19,942 bases of DNA from Pseudomonadota bacterium (GTDB lineage: Bacteria > Pseudomonadota > Alphaproteobacteria > Caulobacterales > Caulobacteraceae). The DNA is taken from contig JAEZHG010000335.1 in the NCBI GenBank assembly GCA_023436945.1, forward strand, positions 1-19,942, in the 5' to 3' direction. Of the stretch, positions 7,196 through 15,770 are shown piece by piece; the stretch's first letter is position 1, and each line of letters starts with the position of its first letter. Under the pieces are notes generated by a model. The model worked only from the letters and a program-made list of their open reading frames with translations, was not told the origin of the DNA and did no database searches. Made by a program: the position numbers and the translations under genes.

Positions 7196-8316
7196 GACGC
7201 GGCCAGACCCTTCCATGTTCCTGCGGTGCTGCCGTCATAGGCGGTGGCCTCGAACACACCGCGGGCAATGGCGCGGGCCAGAACGTCACCAGCGATATTG
7301 CCCAGTCGGCTGACGGCAATGTTGCGCTGGTTTGGATCGCTGATCGTGATCTTGCCTGTGGAGAGCACAAACACCGTATCGCCGTCGAATGGCGCGTGGG
7401 CCGGTCGGATGGCGCGCGACAGGCCGTCTTGAGCCATGATGGCGATGCGCTGGCACTCGACGCGAGACAGGGCGACGTCCGTAGCGACGACGGCGAGGGT
7501 CGTGTTCTCACGCGGACGCGGTGTGAATTTAGCGCTGCCCCAGTCTTCATGGGCGGCGGATAGTTCTGCGGAGCCAAGGCCGCCGAACTCTGCATCGATC
7601 TCATAGGGCGCGGCCCAGAACTGGCGGCTGTCAGGGGCGATGACGGACCCCACGCTGTTGACCGCTGCCATGGCACCGACGGTCCAGCCGTCTGAGGTCA
7701 CTGCCGATGCGGAACCGATGCCGCCCTTCAGGCCGCCCGCCTGTGCGCCATAACCAGCGCCGGCAGTGCCAAGGGCAAACTCGCCCGCCGCGCCTTCTAG
7801 AGCCTCGACGGCCAGACGACGATAGGGCGTATCCATGCCCCAGCGCTTGTTGCCGCCATTGGCCAGATCATAGAGGCAGGCGCTGGGTACGATGGGCGAA
7901 GGCGGAACATCCGCTGCGCCACCCATGCCATAGCCGCGACCGCGCATACCCATCCATGCTGCGATACCGTCTGCCGCCGCCAGCCCATAGACGGACCCGC
8001 CAGACAGGACGATGGCGTCGACCTCCTGCACCAGATTTTCGGCCTTCAGCACATCGGTCTCGCGGCCTGCGGGGCCACCGCCGCGCACATCGACCGCCGC
8101 CACAGCGGGCTTTTCAGCAAGGATGACGGTCACGCCCGTGCGCGCGTCGGTATCTTGTGCCTGACCGACCAGAATACCCGACACGTCTGTGATCAGGTTG
8201 CGCGGTCCCGTCTTGCCCTTGGGGTGCGAGGGGCGAACATCTTGGGCCATGGCGGTTCCCGAAGCAGTGGCAGCAGCGCCGATAAGGGCTCCGCTCAGAA
8301 CGGTGCGGCGGTTCAT
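7192..8316 (-). CDS. P1-family (S58, DmpA/BapA-like) Ntn aminopeptidase, Tat-exported
   Basis: The 374-residue product belongs to the self-cleaving P1/S58 peptidases, which include L-aminopeptidase/D-Ala-esterase DmpA and beta-peptidyl aminopeptidase BapA. Diagnostic parts are NLITDVSGILVGQA near the start, LSGGSVYGLAAADG (about 104-117), GTAGAGYGAQAGGLKGGIGSAS, and the predicted autoprocessing site ENTTLAVVATD, where Thr272 after Asn271 should become the N-terminal nucleophile. The N-terminus MNRRTVLSGALIGAAATASG has a twin-Arg pair before a hydrophobic stretch ending in AMA-Q, so Tat export to the periplasm is likely. The start overlaps the stop of the upstream ABC ATPase gene (ATGA, 8313-8316), tying it to peptide uptake. 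It probably trims imported peptides. Which substrate (alpha, beta or D-residue) cannot be told from sequence. Confidence 0.9.
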   Translation of the reverse strand: MNRRTVLSGALIGAAATASGTAMAQDVRPSHPKGKTGPRNLITDVSGILVGQAQDTDARTGVTVILAEKPAVAAVDVRGGGPAGRETDVLKAENLVQEVDAIVLSGGSVYGLAAADGIAAWMGMRGRGYGMGGAADVPPSPIVPSACLYDLANGGNKRWGMDTPYRRLAVEALEGAAGEFALGTAGAGYGAQAGGLKGGIGSASAVTSDGWTVGAMAAVNSVGSVIAPDSRQFWAAPYEIDAEFGGLGSAELSAAHEDWGSAKFTPRPRENTTLAVVATDVALSRVECQRIAIMAQDGLSRAIRPAHAPFDGDTVFVLSTGKITISDPNQRNIAVSRLGNIAGDVLARAIARGVFEATAYDGSTAGTWKGLAAS

Positions 8317-9917
8317 GCGGAAGGCTCCGTGATCGGTTCCAGATGCGGCGTGGCGTCTAACAGCCGTTGTGTCGCGGAATGGCGGGGCGCGTCAAATACT
8401 CGGGCTGTTTCGCCCTCTTCGACGATCTTTCCCACCTCCATCACATAGACGCGGTTGGTCAGGCGACGCACTACATCAAGATCATGGCTGACGAACAGAT
8501 AGGCGATGCCCAAACGCTTCGACAGGTCACCCAAGAGGTCCAGTATCTGGGCGCGGATCGAGACATCAAGCGCCGATACCGCCTCGTCCAGAACGATCAG
8601 ATCAGGCTGGGTCATCAGGGCGCGGGCCAAGGCGATGCGCTGTTTCTGGCCGCCGGAGAACTGGTGCGGGAAGCGGTGCTTCATCTGCGGATCAAGTCCG
8701 ACTTGATGCAGAACCTCTTCGATGCGGCGGTCCTGTTCGGCTTGGTCGGGGCGCGGCGACAAGAGGTGAAGTGGCTCGGCCAGACTGCGCCAGATCGGCC
8801 AGCGCGGGTCAAGGCTGGCACCGGGGTCCTGGAACACCGGCTGCACCGCACGGCGCATGGCGCGGCGCTCGGTATTGGATGCGCTGGCCCAATCCATGCC
8901 GTTCAGAACCACGCGTCCGCCTTGAACAGGCTCTAGCCCGATCAGGGCGCGCAGAAGGGTGGACTTGCCGCAGCCGCTTTCACCGATCAGGCCGACGCTT
9001 TCGCCGCGCCGGATGGAAATGCTCACCCCGTCCACCGCCACGGTTCCTGCCTTGCGGCCAAACAGGGGGCGCGGGCCGTCATAGATGCGTGTCAGGTTCT
9101 CGGCGGCGGCGACTACAGGCGCGTCTAGAACCGGCTCCGGTTTCGGGTTCGGCTGATGCAAGGCATCGCGCAGCAACTGCTGTCCGTATTCGCTACGCAG
9201 CCCTGATCGCAGGGCGCTGGCGGGCGCGGTTTCGACCATGCGGCCCTTGCGGATCAACACCACCCTGTCAGCGCGCTCGGTAGCGACCGCCAGATCATGC
9301 AGGATCAGCAACAGGCCCATCCGCTTTTGCCTAGCCGTGTTGCACAGAAGGTCCAGCACCTTGGCCTGATTGACGGGGTCGAGCGCGGATGTGGCCTCAT
9401 CGGCAATCAACAGACGCGGCGTCAGGGCTGTGGCCATGGCAATGGCCACGCGCTGTCGCTGTCCGCCAGAAAGCTGGTGTGGATAGAGGTTCAGGCCAAA
9501 GCGCGGTGCGGGCAGGCCGACATCATCCAGAGCCTTGCGTGCAGCGGCCAATCCGTCTTTTCGCGAACATCCGGTATGGATGCGCACAGTCTCGGCAACC
9601 TGATCTCCGATGGTCATGACGGGGTTCAGCGCCGTCAGGGGCTCCTGAAACACCATGCCGATCCTGGCTCCGCGCAGGGCCAGCATCTCCTTTTCGGAAG
9701 CCGAGTTTAGCGACTGGCAGTCCAGCAGGATTTCGCCGTCCAGAACGGCCTCGTCAGGCTGTAAGCCAAGGATTGAAAGCGCGGTCAGGGACTTGCCCGA
9801 ACCGCTTTCGCCGACAAGGGCCACGACCTCGCCCTCGGCAATATTCAGGCTGATGCCGTCCAGCAGTCTGGCGGCACCTAGCGTCAGTCCAAGGTTACGG
9901 ATTTCAAGCACTGTCAT
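8313..9917 (-). CDS. peptide ABC transporter ATP-binding protein, DppD-DppF fused (YejF-like)
   Basis: The 534-residue chain holds two complete ABC domains that together energise the two permeases upstream. Domain 1 has Walker A GESGSGKS (36-43), LSGGQRQR, and LLIADEATSALD. Domain 2 has GESGCGKST (about residue 315), FSGGQKQRIALARAL and LIVLDEAVSALD, followed by an H-loop in VSHDLDVVRR. Both catalytic Glu residues are present, so both sites look active. YejF and GsiA have the same one-chain arrangement, and the operon order (binding protein, B permease, C permease, double ATPase) matches yejABEF. The zone between domains is short (about 240-270). The start lies three bases after the permease stop, and its stop overlaps the peptidase start. 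Confidence 0.92.
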   Translation of the reverse strand: MTVLEIRNLGLTLGAARLLDGISLNIAEGEVVALVGESGSGKSLTALSILGLQPDEAVLDGEILLDCQSLNSASEKEMLALRGARIGMVFQEPLTALNPVMTIGDQVAETVRIHTGCSRKDGLAAARKALDDVGLPAPRFGLNLYPHQLSGGQRQRVAIAMATALTPRLLIADEATSALDPVNQAKVLDLLCNTARQKRMGLLLILHDLAVATERADRVVLIRKGRMVETAPASALRSGLRSEYGQQLLRDALHQPNPKPEPVLDAPVVAAAENLTRIYDGPRPLFGRKAGTVAVDGVSISIRRGESVGLIGESGCGKSTLLRALIGLEPVQGGRVVLNGMDWASASNTERRAMRRAVQPVFQDPGASLDPRWPIWRSLAEPLHLLSPRPDQAEQDRRIEEVLHQVGLDPQMKHRFPHQFSGGQKQRIALARALMTQPDLIVLDEAVSALDVSIRAQILDLLGDLSKRLGIAYLFVSHDLDVVRRLTNRVYVMEVGKIVEEGETARVFDAPRHSATQRLLDATPHLEPITEPSA

Positions 9918-9920
9918 GAC

Positions 9921-10766
9921 CTAAACCTCGCGCTTGAGCTTGGGGTCGAGGCGGTCACGCAGGCCGTCGCCCAGCAGGCTGAGCGCCAGAACAGTGACGA
10001 AGATGGCAATGCCGGGGAAGATAGCCAGCCACGGCGCGCTGCCGATCAGGGTCTGGCTCTCGGCCAGCATCCGGCCCCAGCTGGGCGCGGGCGGCTGGGC
10101 CCCGAGGCCGAGGTAGGACAGGCCCGCTTCTGCCGCGACGCCCACGGCGAACTGAACGGCGGCCTGAACGCTGAGCAGGCCCAGAACGTGAGGCAGGATG
10201 TGCTGGACCGAAATGGACAGGTTGGAGCGACCCGCCGCGCGGGCGGCGGTGACATAGTCCCTTTGCCACAGGCCGCGTCCGGCCCCGCGCACGACGCGGA
10301 GGAAGACGGGGATGTTGAACACACCGAGCGCAATGGCGGCGTTGAGGGCGCTCGGCCCCGTCGCGGCGGCCAGCATGACGGCGGTCAGCAGAGACGGGAA
10401 GGCGAAGACAAGGTCGCCGCCGCGCATGATGATGTCATCGGCAAAACCCTTGCGCGACGCGGCCCAAAGGCCCAGCGGCACACCGAAGATCAGGCCGATC
10501 AGAACGCCTGCGCCCGCGACGCCCAGACTGTTGGCGGCACCCGCCATCACCAGCGACAGCACATCGCGGCCCAGCGCGTCGGTGCCGAACAGGTGGCTGG
10601 CCGACGGGGCCATCAGGCGGGCGGCGGTGTCCTGCGCCAGCGGGTCTTGCGGCGTCCAGACTAGAGCCAGAACGGTGGTCGCCACCACGGCAACGGCCAG
10701 CGCCAGTCCGATCTTGAGCGGCAGCGGACGCAGGGCGCGGAGGCGGTCGAAGCTTGCGAAAATCAT
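9921..10766 (-). CDS. peptide ABC transporter permease, DppC/YejE-type
   Basis: This 281-residue inner-membrane permease is the second channel half. It begins with a cytoplasmic stretch and a membrane segment (about 18-36), then the DppC signature SHLFGTDALGRDVLSLVMAG, further membrane segments, and the EAA loop YVTAARAAGRSNLSISVQHILP, which docks on the ATPase. GLSYLGLGAQPPAPSWGRML and the end LGDGLRDRLDPKLKREV are typical of this family. The start overlaps the stop of the fusion gene by four bases (ATGA, 10763-10766) and the ATPase gene starts three bases after its stop, so the transporter should be made at matched levels. Confidence 0.92.
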   Translation of the reverse strand: MIFASFDRLRALRPLPLKIGLALAVAVVATTVLALVWTPQDPLAQDTAARLMAPSASHLFGTDALGRDVLSLVMAGAANSLGVAGAGVLIGLIFGVPLGLWAASRKGFADDIIMRGGDLVFAFPSLLTAVMLAAATGPSALNAAIALGVFNIPVFLRVVRGAGRGLWQRDYVTAARAAGRSNLSISVQHILPHVLGLLSVQAAVQFAVGVAAEAGLSYLGLGAQPPAPSWGRMLAESQTLIGSAPWLAIFPGIAIFVTVLALSLLGDGLRDRLDPKLKREV

Positions 10767-13279
10767 CTGCCGCTCCTGTCGCTGTCACGCTGGCGCGGGT
10801 CGGCCACGGCATAGGCGATGTCCACCAACAGGCTGACGACGACGACCACGGCGACCAGCACCATGACCACACCCTGCACCACGATCAGGTCGCGCTGGCT
10901 GACGGCTTGGAAGGCCAGACGGCCAAGGCCGGGCAGGGAAAAGACGTTCTCGATCACCACGCCGCCCGCCAGAAGGAAAGGCGCTTGCAGGCCCAGCACC
11001 GTCAGCACTGGAATCCACGCATTGGGTAAGGCATGACGGATCAGGGCCGCATGGCGCGACAGGCCCTTGGCGCGGGCGGTACGGACGTAATCCTCGTTCA
11101 AAGTGTCCAGCAGGGCGGTGCGTAGCACACGCGCCAGAATGGCCGCTTGCGGCGCGGCAAGGGCGATGGCGGGAAGGACGAGCGAGGTCCAGCCGCTGTA
11201 ACCGCCCGCTGGAAACCAGCCCAAAGTGACGGAAAGCAGCAGTATCAGAAGCAGGCCCAGCCAGAAGTTCGGAATGGCGATGCCAGCCTGCATCAGGGCG
11301 ATCAGGCCGCCGTCTGCCGCCTTGCCGTGGTTGCGCGCGGCCAGCACACCGACGGGCAGAGCGATGACAATCGACAGCAAAAGCGCCGACAGGGCCAACG
11401 GCAGGGAGACGGCCAGCCTCTCTCCGATCAGGGCCGTGACGGGCGTCTGATAGGTATAGCTGGTACCGAAATCACCGCGCAGCAGCCCGCCCGGCCATGC
11501 CAGATAACGCTCGATCAGACCGCCATTGAGACCCATCTGTTCACGCAAGGTGGCGATGGCTTCGGGGCTGGCGTTCAGGCCCATCATATAGGCGGCGGGG
11601 TCCCCCGGCAGCACCTGCAACAGGCCAAAGATCACCACCGATGCGGCCAGCAGGGTCAGACCGTGGCCAACTAATCGCTTGGCCGTCCATGCCGCACCCA
11701 GCTTCCAGACGCTGAAGGCGAGGGCGGCGATCAGGCCAATGGCGATGATCCAGCCCCAAGACACCGAGGAGCCCGCGCGCGAGGATGCTGCCGTGCCTGC
11801 GCCCTCGCTGTGGACACCTGTCATGTCATTGGCGGCGATGGGGGCATTTATCCACAGGCCGTCGATGCCTTTGCGCGACACGCCGATGCGCGAGGACTGG
11901 AACAGGAAGACATTGACGGCATCCTCGGCGATCAGGCGCTGGAGATCGCCCAAAAGCTTGAGCCGCGTGGCCTCGTCCGGTGCGGTATTCACCTGCGCCA
12001 ACAAGGCGTCAAACGCCGCGCTGACATAGCCGAAATAATAGTCCTTGCGGCCATAGATGTCATAATCCATCGGCTCGACATGCTCGACGATGGTCAGGTC
12101 GAACTGCTTGCGACCAAACACCTGATCCAGCCATTGCGCCCATTCCAGCGTCTCGATTTTTACGCGCACACCGGCCTCGGCCAACTGCGACACCAGCACC
12201 TCGGAACTGCGGCGGGCATAGGGGCGTGGCGGGATACGCAAGATCACGTCCAGCCCGTTCGGATAGCCTGCCTCGACCAGCAGTTGTCGGGCCTTTTCCA
12301 CATCGTGTGGATAACGGTCCGTCAGGTCGACATAGCCCTCGGCCTGACGCGAATAATGGCTGCCGATCGGCTGCCCGAAACCGAACATGGCCCCGTCGAT
12401 GATGGCCTTGCGGTCGATGGCGTATGACAGGGCGCGGCGCACGCGGATGTCGTTGAACGGGGCGCGGGCATTGTTCATCGCCATGATGACCTTGCCCTCG
12501 GACAGGCCTTGGGTCACCCGCAGGGCCGGGTTGCGACGCAGCTCGCCCACCGTCTCAGGTGCAGGATAGTTGGGGAAGGCGTCCACATCGTCTGCGCGAA
12601 CGGCAGCGAATGCAGCCGCAGGATCGCTGATAAAGCGGAAAACCACGCGGTCGCTCTGCGGGGCGCGGCCCCAGTAATCCTCACGGCGGACCAGTTCCAG
12701 CTCGCCCCCGCGCTGCCAGCGGGCGAGGCGATAAGGGCCGGTGCCGACGGGCTGGGTGGCATTGGTCGCGGCGCTGGCGGGCGACACCATGGCCGCATCC
12801 CCCCATGCCAGCAGATAGGGCAGGTTGGCCACGGGCCGCGACAGGCGGATGGTGACGGTATGGGCGTCGATCACATCCACCGCGCGGATGGGCGCGAACA
12901 GCGCCTTTTGCGCATTGGTCGAGCCCTCGGCCACGATACGCATCAGGGCATAGCGAACCGTTTCGGCGTCAAAGGCAGAGCCGTCACTGAAGCTCACGCC
13001 GCGCTTGAGTTGAAACGTCCACGACAGGCCGTCCGGCGAGGCACTCCAGCTCTCGGCCAAGGCGGGCGCGACCGTGCCATTGGGCGTCAGCCGCGTCAGG
13101 CCCTCGAAGATGTTGGCATAGGTGATCTCGTCCACCGCCGCTGCCGCGCCCGTGGTCGGGTCCAGATGCGGTGGCTCCAGTGGTACGCCGATGACGATCC
13201 GGCTTTGCGGCGCGTCGGCTGAGGCCACAGGCGCGATCATCAAGGCCAGCGCCGCCGCCAACACCTTGGCCACGCGCAC
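10763..13279 (-). CDS. natural fusion: peptide-binding protein (SBP_bac_5) + DppB-type permease
   Basis: One chain of 838 residues joins two proteins usually made separately. Residues 1-21 form a signal peptide (MRVAKVLAAALALMIAPVASA). Residues 24 to about 488 are a complete DppA/OppA-like binding domain (PPHLDP, PVGTGPYRLARWQRG, FNDIRVRRALSYAIDRKA). A Gly/Ser/Ala linker (about 489-507) and one added membrane segment (about 509-527) follow. Residues about 535-838 are a DppB permease with the QVLPGDPAAYM motif, WFPAGGY, and the EAA loop YVRTARAKGLSRHAALIRHALP. The added segment carries the chain back to the cytoplasm, so the permease can keep its normal topology. I chose GTG 13279 for its signal peptide. 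The frame stays open to a TTG at 13369, which would add 30 residues across a perfect palindrome. Neither start has a good ribosome site. Confidence 0.88.
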   Translation of the reverse strand: MRVAKVLAAALALMIAPVASADAPQSRIVIGVPLEPPHLDPTTGAAAAVDEITYANIFEGLTRLTPNGTVAPALAESWSASPDGLSWTFQLKRGVSFSDGSAFDAETVRYALMRIVAEGSTNAQKALFAPIRAVDVIDAHTVTIRLSRPVANLPYLLAWGDAAMVSPASAATNATQPVGTGPYRLARWQRGGELELVRREDYWGRAPQSDRVVFRFISDPAAAFAAVRADDVDAFPNYPAPETVGELRRNPALRVTQGLSEGKVIMAMNNARAPFNDIRVRRALSYAIDRKAIIDGAMFGFGQPIGSHYSRQAEGYVDLTDRYPHDVEKARQLLVEAGYPNGLDVILRIPPRPYARRSSEVLVSQLAEAGVRVKIETLEWAQWLDQVFGRKQFDLTIVEHVEPMDYDIYGRKDYYFGYVSAAFDALLAQVNTAPDEATRLKLLGDLQRLIAEDAVNVFLFQSSRIGVSRKGIDGLWINAPIAANDMTGVHSEGAGTAASSRAGSSVSWGWIIAIGLIAALAFSVWKLGAAWTAKRLVGHGLTLLAASVVIFGLLQVLPGDPAAYMMGLNASPEAIATLREQMGLNGGLIERYLAWPGGLLRGDFGTSYTYQTPVTALIGERLAVSLPLALSALLLSIVIALPVGVLAARNHGKAADGGLIALMQAGIAIPNFWLGLLLILLLSVTLGWFPAGGYSGWTSLVLPAIALAAPQAAILARVLRTALLDTLNEDYVRTARAKGLSRHAALIRHALPNAWIPVLTVLGLQAPFLLAGGVVIENVFSLPGLGRLAFQAVSQRDLIVVQGVVMVLVAVVVVVSLLVDIAYAVADPRQRDSDRSGR

Positions 13280-13339
13280 TACGCCAAATTTTGCCGATAA
13301 AAATGCCAAACAGACCGACCGGAGGTTCACGAACACAAG

Positions 13340-13358
13340 CGCGTTCAGGCTGAACGCG
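13340..13358. repeat. perfect 19-bp palindrome upstream of the binding protein-permease fusion
   Basis: CGCGTTCAG (13340-13348) and CTGAACGCG (13350-13358) are exact inverted arms around one base. It lies between the TonB-receptor stop and the likely start of the fusion gene. No T run follows on the minus strand, so an operator is more likely than a Rho-independent terminator. A transcript hairpin that trims or stabilises the operon mRNA is also possible. Confidence 0.6.
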
Positions 13359-13399
13359 GGTGCGGTCAAACTAGTGGCACAAGCGGGGCAGGGCTAGCC

Positions 13400-15616
13400 T
13401 TAGAACTCCATGCTCAGCCTGACGCCCACGGTGCGGCCCTGACGGGGGCTGGTGGTGGGGCGCGACGATGAGTTGAAGCCGTTGCGGGTCTCTTCGTAAT
13501 AGGTGTCGAACAGGTTGCGCGACCACAGCGACACGCGCCAGTTGGCGTCTGACGGGCCAGCGGTCAGGCTGGCGTTGAACAGCCAGTAGTCGTCGATGAT
13601 CGAGGATGCGGTGACGGAGTAGAGCTCGTCACGATAGTTGTAGTTGGTCTCGGCGCGCAGGTCCCAGCCGCGCATCGTCCAGTCATAGGCGATCTGACCG
13701 CCATAGTTTAGTTTCGGGAAGCCGAGGCGTTCGCCCGAGCGGTCATTGGTGATGATGATGTCCCACGGGCCGTCCACCGGATTGGCGGCGTCAGTCTTGG
13801 CACCATCAATGGCGTTGTATTCGTCATACTTGCCAGACTTGTAGCCGAGGTTTTGGCTGATGGTCAGGCCGTCGAGCGGAACCCAAGTCAGCTCGATCTC
13901 GCCGCCATAGATGCTGGATTCCGGCACATTGGTGATCTTGCCCAGACGGCCACGCTCGCGGTCGTATTCCAGACCCTGAACCTGCTGGTCGCGGTAGTCG
14001 TAATAGAAGAGCGCACCGTTCAGGCGCAGGCGGTTGCCGAACAGGTCCGACTTGATCCCCGCCTCATAGGCGATGACGGTTTCGGGCTTGAACGGGGTAG
14101 CGGACGTGGCGTTGTAGGTGGTGAACCCGCCCGACTTCACGCCGCGCGAGATGCTGGCATAGAGCATGGTGCTGTCGGTCAGGTCGTATTCCAGACCGAG
14201 GCGGCCCGAGAACTCCGACATATCTGTTTCATACAGCGTTGGCGCGGGCGCGATGGCCGGTGCGGTCACGGTTCCGGCGCTCAGCAGTTTGCGCTCTTCG
14301 CTTTCCCAGCGCAGGCCCGCGATCAGGTTCAGACGGTCCGTCACCTGCCAGCTATTATGGGTGAACAGGCCGAAGGCTTCGACATCCTGCGCATAGGCGG
14401 TGTTGATCAGGCCCGCGATGCCACGGAAGCGGGTGTAGAAGCCGCCGTCATTGCTCTCGTTGGCATAGTGGCCGCCGACCATCCATTGGAAGGCGCCGCC
14501 ACTGTTTGAGGCAAGACGCAGTTCCTGCGCGAACACTTCGATCTGGTTGTAGAAGAAGGTGTCGCTCTCGGCGAAGCGGGTGCCGTCCCAGTCGTTGTAC
14601 TCGTTGCGCTCAAAGGTCTGATAGGCGCTGATCGAGGTCAGGTCGGCAAAGCCGAGGTCGGACTTGATGAGCAGCGACAGGTCAAAGCCTTCATTGTCGC
14701 GGCTTGGCTTGGCATTGAGCGGCAGACCCGCCACGGCCGCCATATCCGGCGCGATCTGCCAGCCGGTGATGCGCCATGCGGTGTCGGCGGGATAGGTGAT
14801 CGAGCCGTCGGCCACGCGGTATGGACCCAGCAGGCGGAAGCCGAGACCATCGGACCTGTCCTGTTGCCAGGTGGCGGACAGATCGACGGTGGTGGTGTCG
14901 CTGGCATCCCACGTCAGGCGGCCACGGATGGCGGTCTTGTCGCCATCGCCCAGAGCTTCGCCGGTGTCGCGGTGATACTGCCATGCGCCGCCCTGTTCGG
15001 TGGTGGCGGCAAGGCGGCCTGACAGGGTGTCGGTGATCGGGCCGGAGACAAAACCCTCGACCTTGTAGCGGTCGTAGCTGCCGTATTCGGCGTTGAAGCC
15101 GCCGGTCAGATAATCGGTCGGGGCGTTGGTGATGATGTTGACCGCGCCGCCGGTGGTGTTGCGACCATAGAGGGTGCCCTGCGGGCCGCGCAGAACCTCC
15201 ATACGGGCGATGTCGAACAGCGCGCCTTGGGTCGTCACCGTATAGGGATGGGCGACCTCATCGACATAGACGCCGACGGTCGAGGCATTGTTGGACGAGT
15301 ATTCACGCGCGCCGATGCCACGGATGCGGAACTGGGGCTGGCCGCTGCCATACTGGCTGTCGACCTCCATGTTCGGTACGGCGTTTTCGAGGTCGTTCAC
15401 GACGTTGATCGCGCGCTCGTCCAGCGTCTGGCCGCCGATGATGCTGAGCGAAACGCCGACGTCTTGGCTGGCCTGTTCGCGGCGCTGGGCGGTGACGACG
15501 ATGTCACCCACGCGGGCGACCTGTTGGTCGTCGACCACAGCTTCGCCCGCATAGGCGATGCCGGATAAGGCGAGGGCCAGAACACTGGCGGTCGAGGCAA
15601 GAAGGGCCTTGGTCAT
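13400..15616 (-). CDS. TonB-dependent outer-membrane receptor
   Basis: The 738-residue receptor imports a ligand across the outer membrane with energy from TonB-ExbBD. It has a signal peptide (MTKALLASTASVLALALSGIAYA), a TonB-box-like segment GDIVVTAQ (about 37-44), a plug domain (about 46-165, including FRIRGIG, GVYVDEV and VLRGPQGTLYGRNTTGGAVNIIT), then a 22-strand-type barrel with alternating aromatic strands, and the terminal Phe (RLSMEF) expected for BAM recognition. No N-terminal secretin/STN signalling domain is seen, so surface signalling through a FecR/sigma pair is unlikely. The ligand is not predictable from sequence. The downstream peptide transporter and peptidase suggest an oligopeptide or peptide-like compound. 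A 120-base gap separates it from the fusion gene (31 bases if the TTG start is used). It is the presumed first gene of the uptake operon. Confidence 0.92.
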   Translation of the reverse strand: MTKALLASTASVLALALSGIAYAGEAVVDDQQVARVGDIVVTAQRREQASQDVGVSLSIIGGQTLDERAINVVNDLENAVPNMEVDSQYGSGQPQFRIRGIGAREYSSNNASTVGVYVDEVAHPYTVTTQGALFDIARMEVLRGPQGTLYGRNTTGGAVNIITNAPTDYLTGGFNAEYGSYDRYKVEGFVSGPITDTLSGRLAATTEQGGAWQYHRDTGEALGDGDKTAIRGRLTWDASDTTTVDLSATWQQDRSDGLGFRLLGPYRVADGSITYPADTAWRITGWQIAPDMAAVAGLPLNAKPSRDNEGFDLSLLIKSDLGFADLTSISAYQTFERNEYNDWDGTRFAESDTFFYNQIEVFAQELRLASNSGGAFQWMVGGHYANESNDGGFYTRFRGIAGLINTAYAQDVEAFGLFTHNSWQVTDRLNLIAGLRWESEERKLLSAGTVTAPAIAPAPTLYETDMSEFSGRLGLEYDLTDSTMLYASISRGVKSGGFTTYNATSATPFKPETVIAYEAGIKSDLFGNRLRLNGALFYYDYRDQQVQGLEYDRERGRLGKITNVPESSIYGGEIELTWVPLDGLTISQNLGYKSGKYDEYNAIDGAKTDAANPVDGPWDIIITNDRSGERLGFPKLNYGGQIAYDWTMRGWDLRAETNYNYRDELYSVTASSIIDDYWLFNASLTAGPSDANWRVSLWSRNLFDTYYEETRNGFNSSSRPTTSPRQGRTVGVRLSMEF

Positions 15617-15727
15617 GAACGTCTCGGGGGAAGATTACGGGCAGGACGAAGGCCGGTGTCGCGCAGCACGGCGCGGGGTGCGGGCCATCGAGGGCGAATG
15701 TCGGTGGAGCTGGGCTTCTATCGGACG

Positions 15728-15749
15728 GATGGATCGCGCTCGATCCATC
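15728..15749. promoter_or_regulatory. inverted repeat upstream of the TonB receptor (GATGGATCG arms)
   Basis: GATGGATCG (15728-15736) and CGATCCATC (15741-15749) are perfect 9-bp inverted arms with a four-base spacer CGCT, about 110 bases before the receptor ATG. It would act as an operator or as a hairpin in the 5' leader. It sits two bases from the next palindrome. Confidence 0.5.
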
Positions 15750-15751
15750 AT

Positions 15752-15765
15752 TGACATGTATGTCA
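15752..15765. promoter_or_regulatory. palindromic operator candidate TGACAT-GT-ATGTCA
   Basis: A 14-bp palindrome with 6-bp arms and a GT centre lies in the gap upstream of the TonB receptor. Such short symmetric sites typically bind dimeric repressors (TetR-like, for example). The only regulator gene nearby is the ScfR-type one, whose presumed site looks different, so any cognate regulator is unknown. Confidence 0.45.
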
Positions 15766-15770
15766 GTATT

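Noticed and set aside
13340..13358. Reading the 19-bp palindrome as a Rho-independent terminator for the TonB receptor
   Set aside because: No T run follows on the minus strand, and the loop would be a single base unless the stem opens. An operator is the better reading.
7192..15616. Lasso-peptide import/degradation locus (TonB receptor plus isopeptidase, as in Asticcacaulis/Caulobacter)
   Set aside because: Those isopeptidases are prolyl-oligopeptidase-like, whereas the peptidase here is a P1/S58 Ntn enzyme. No precursor, cyclase or leader-peptidase gene is present.
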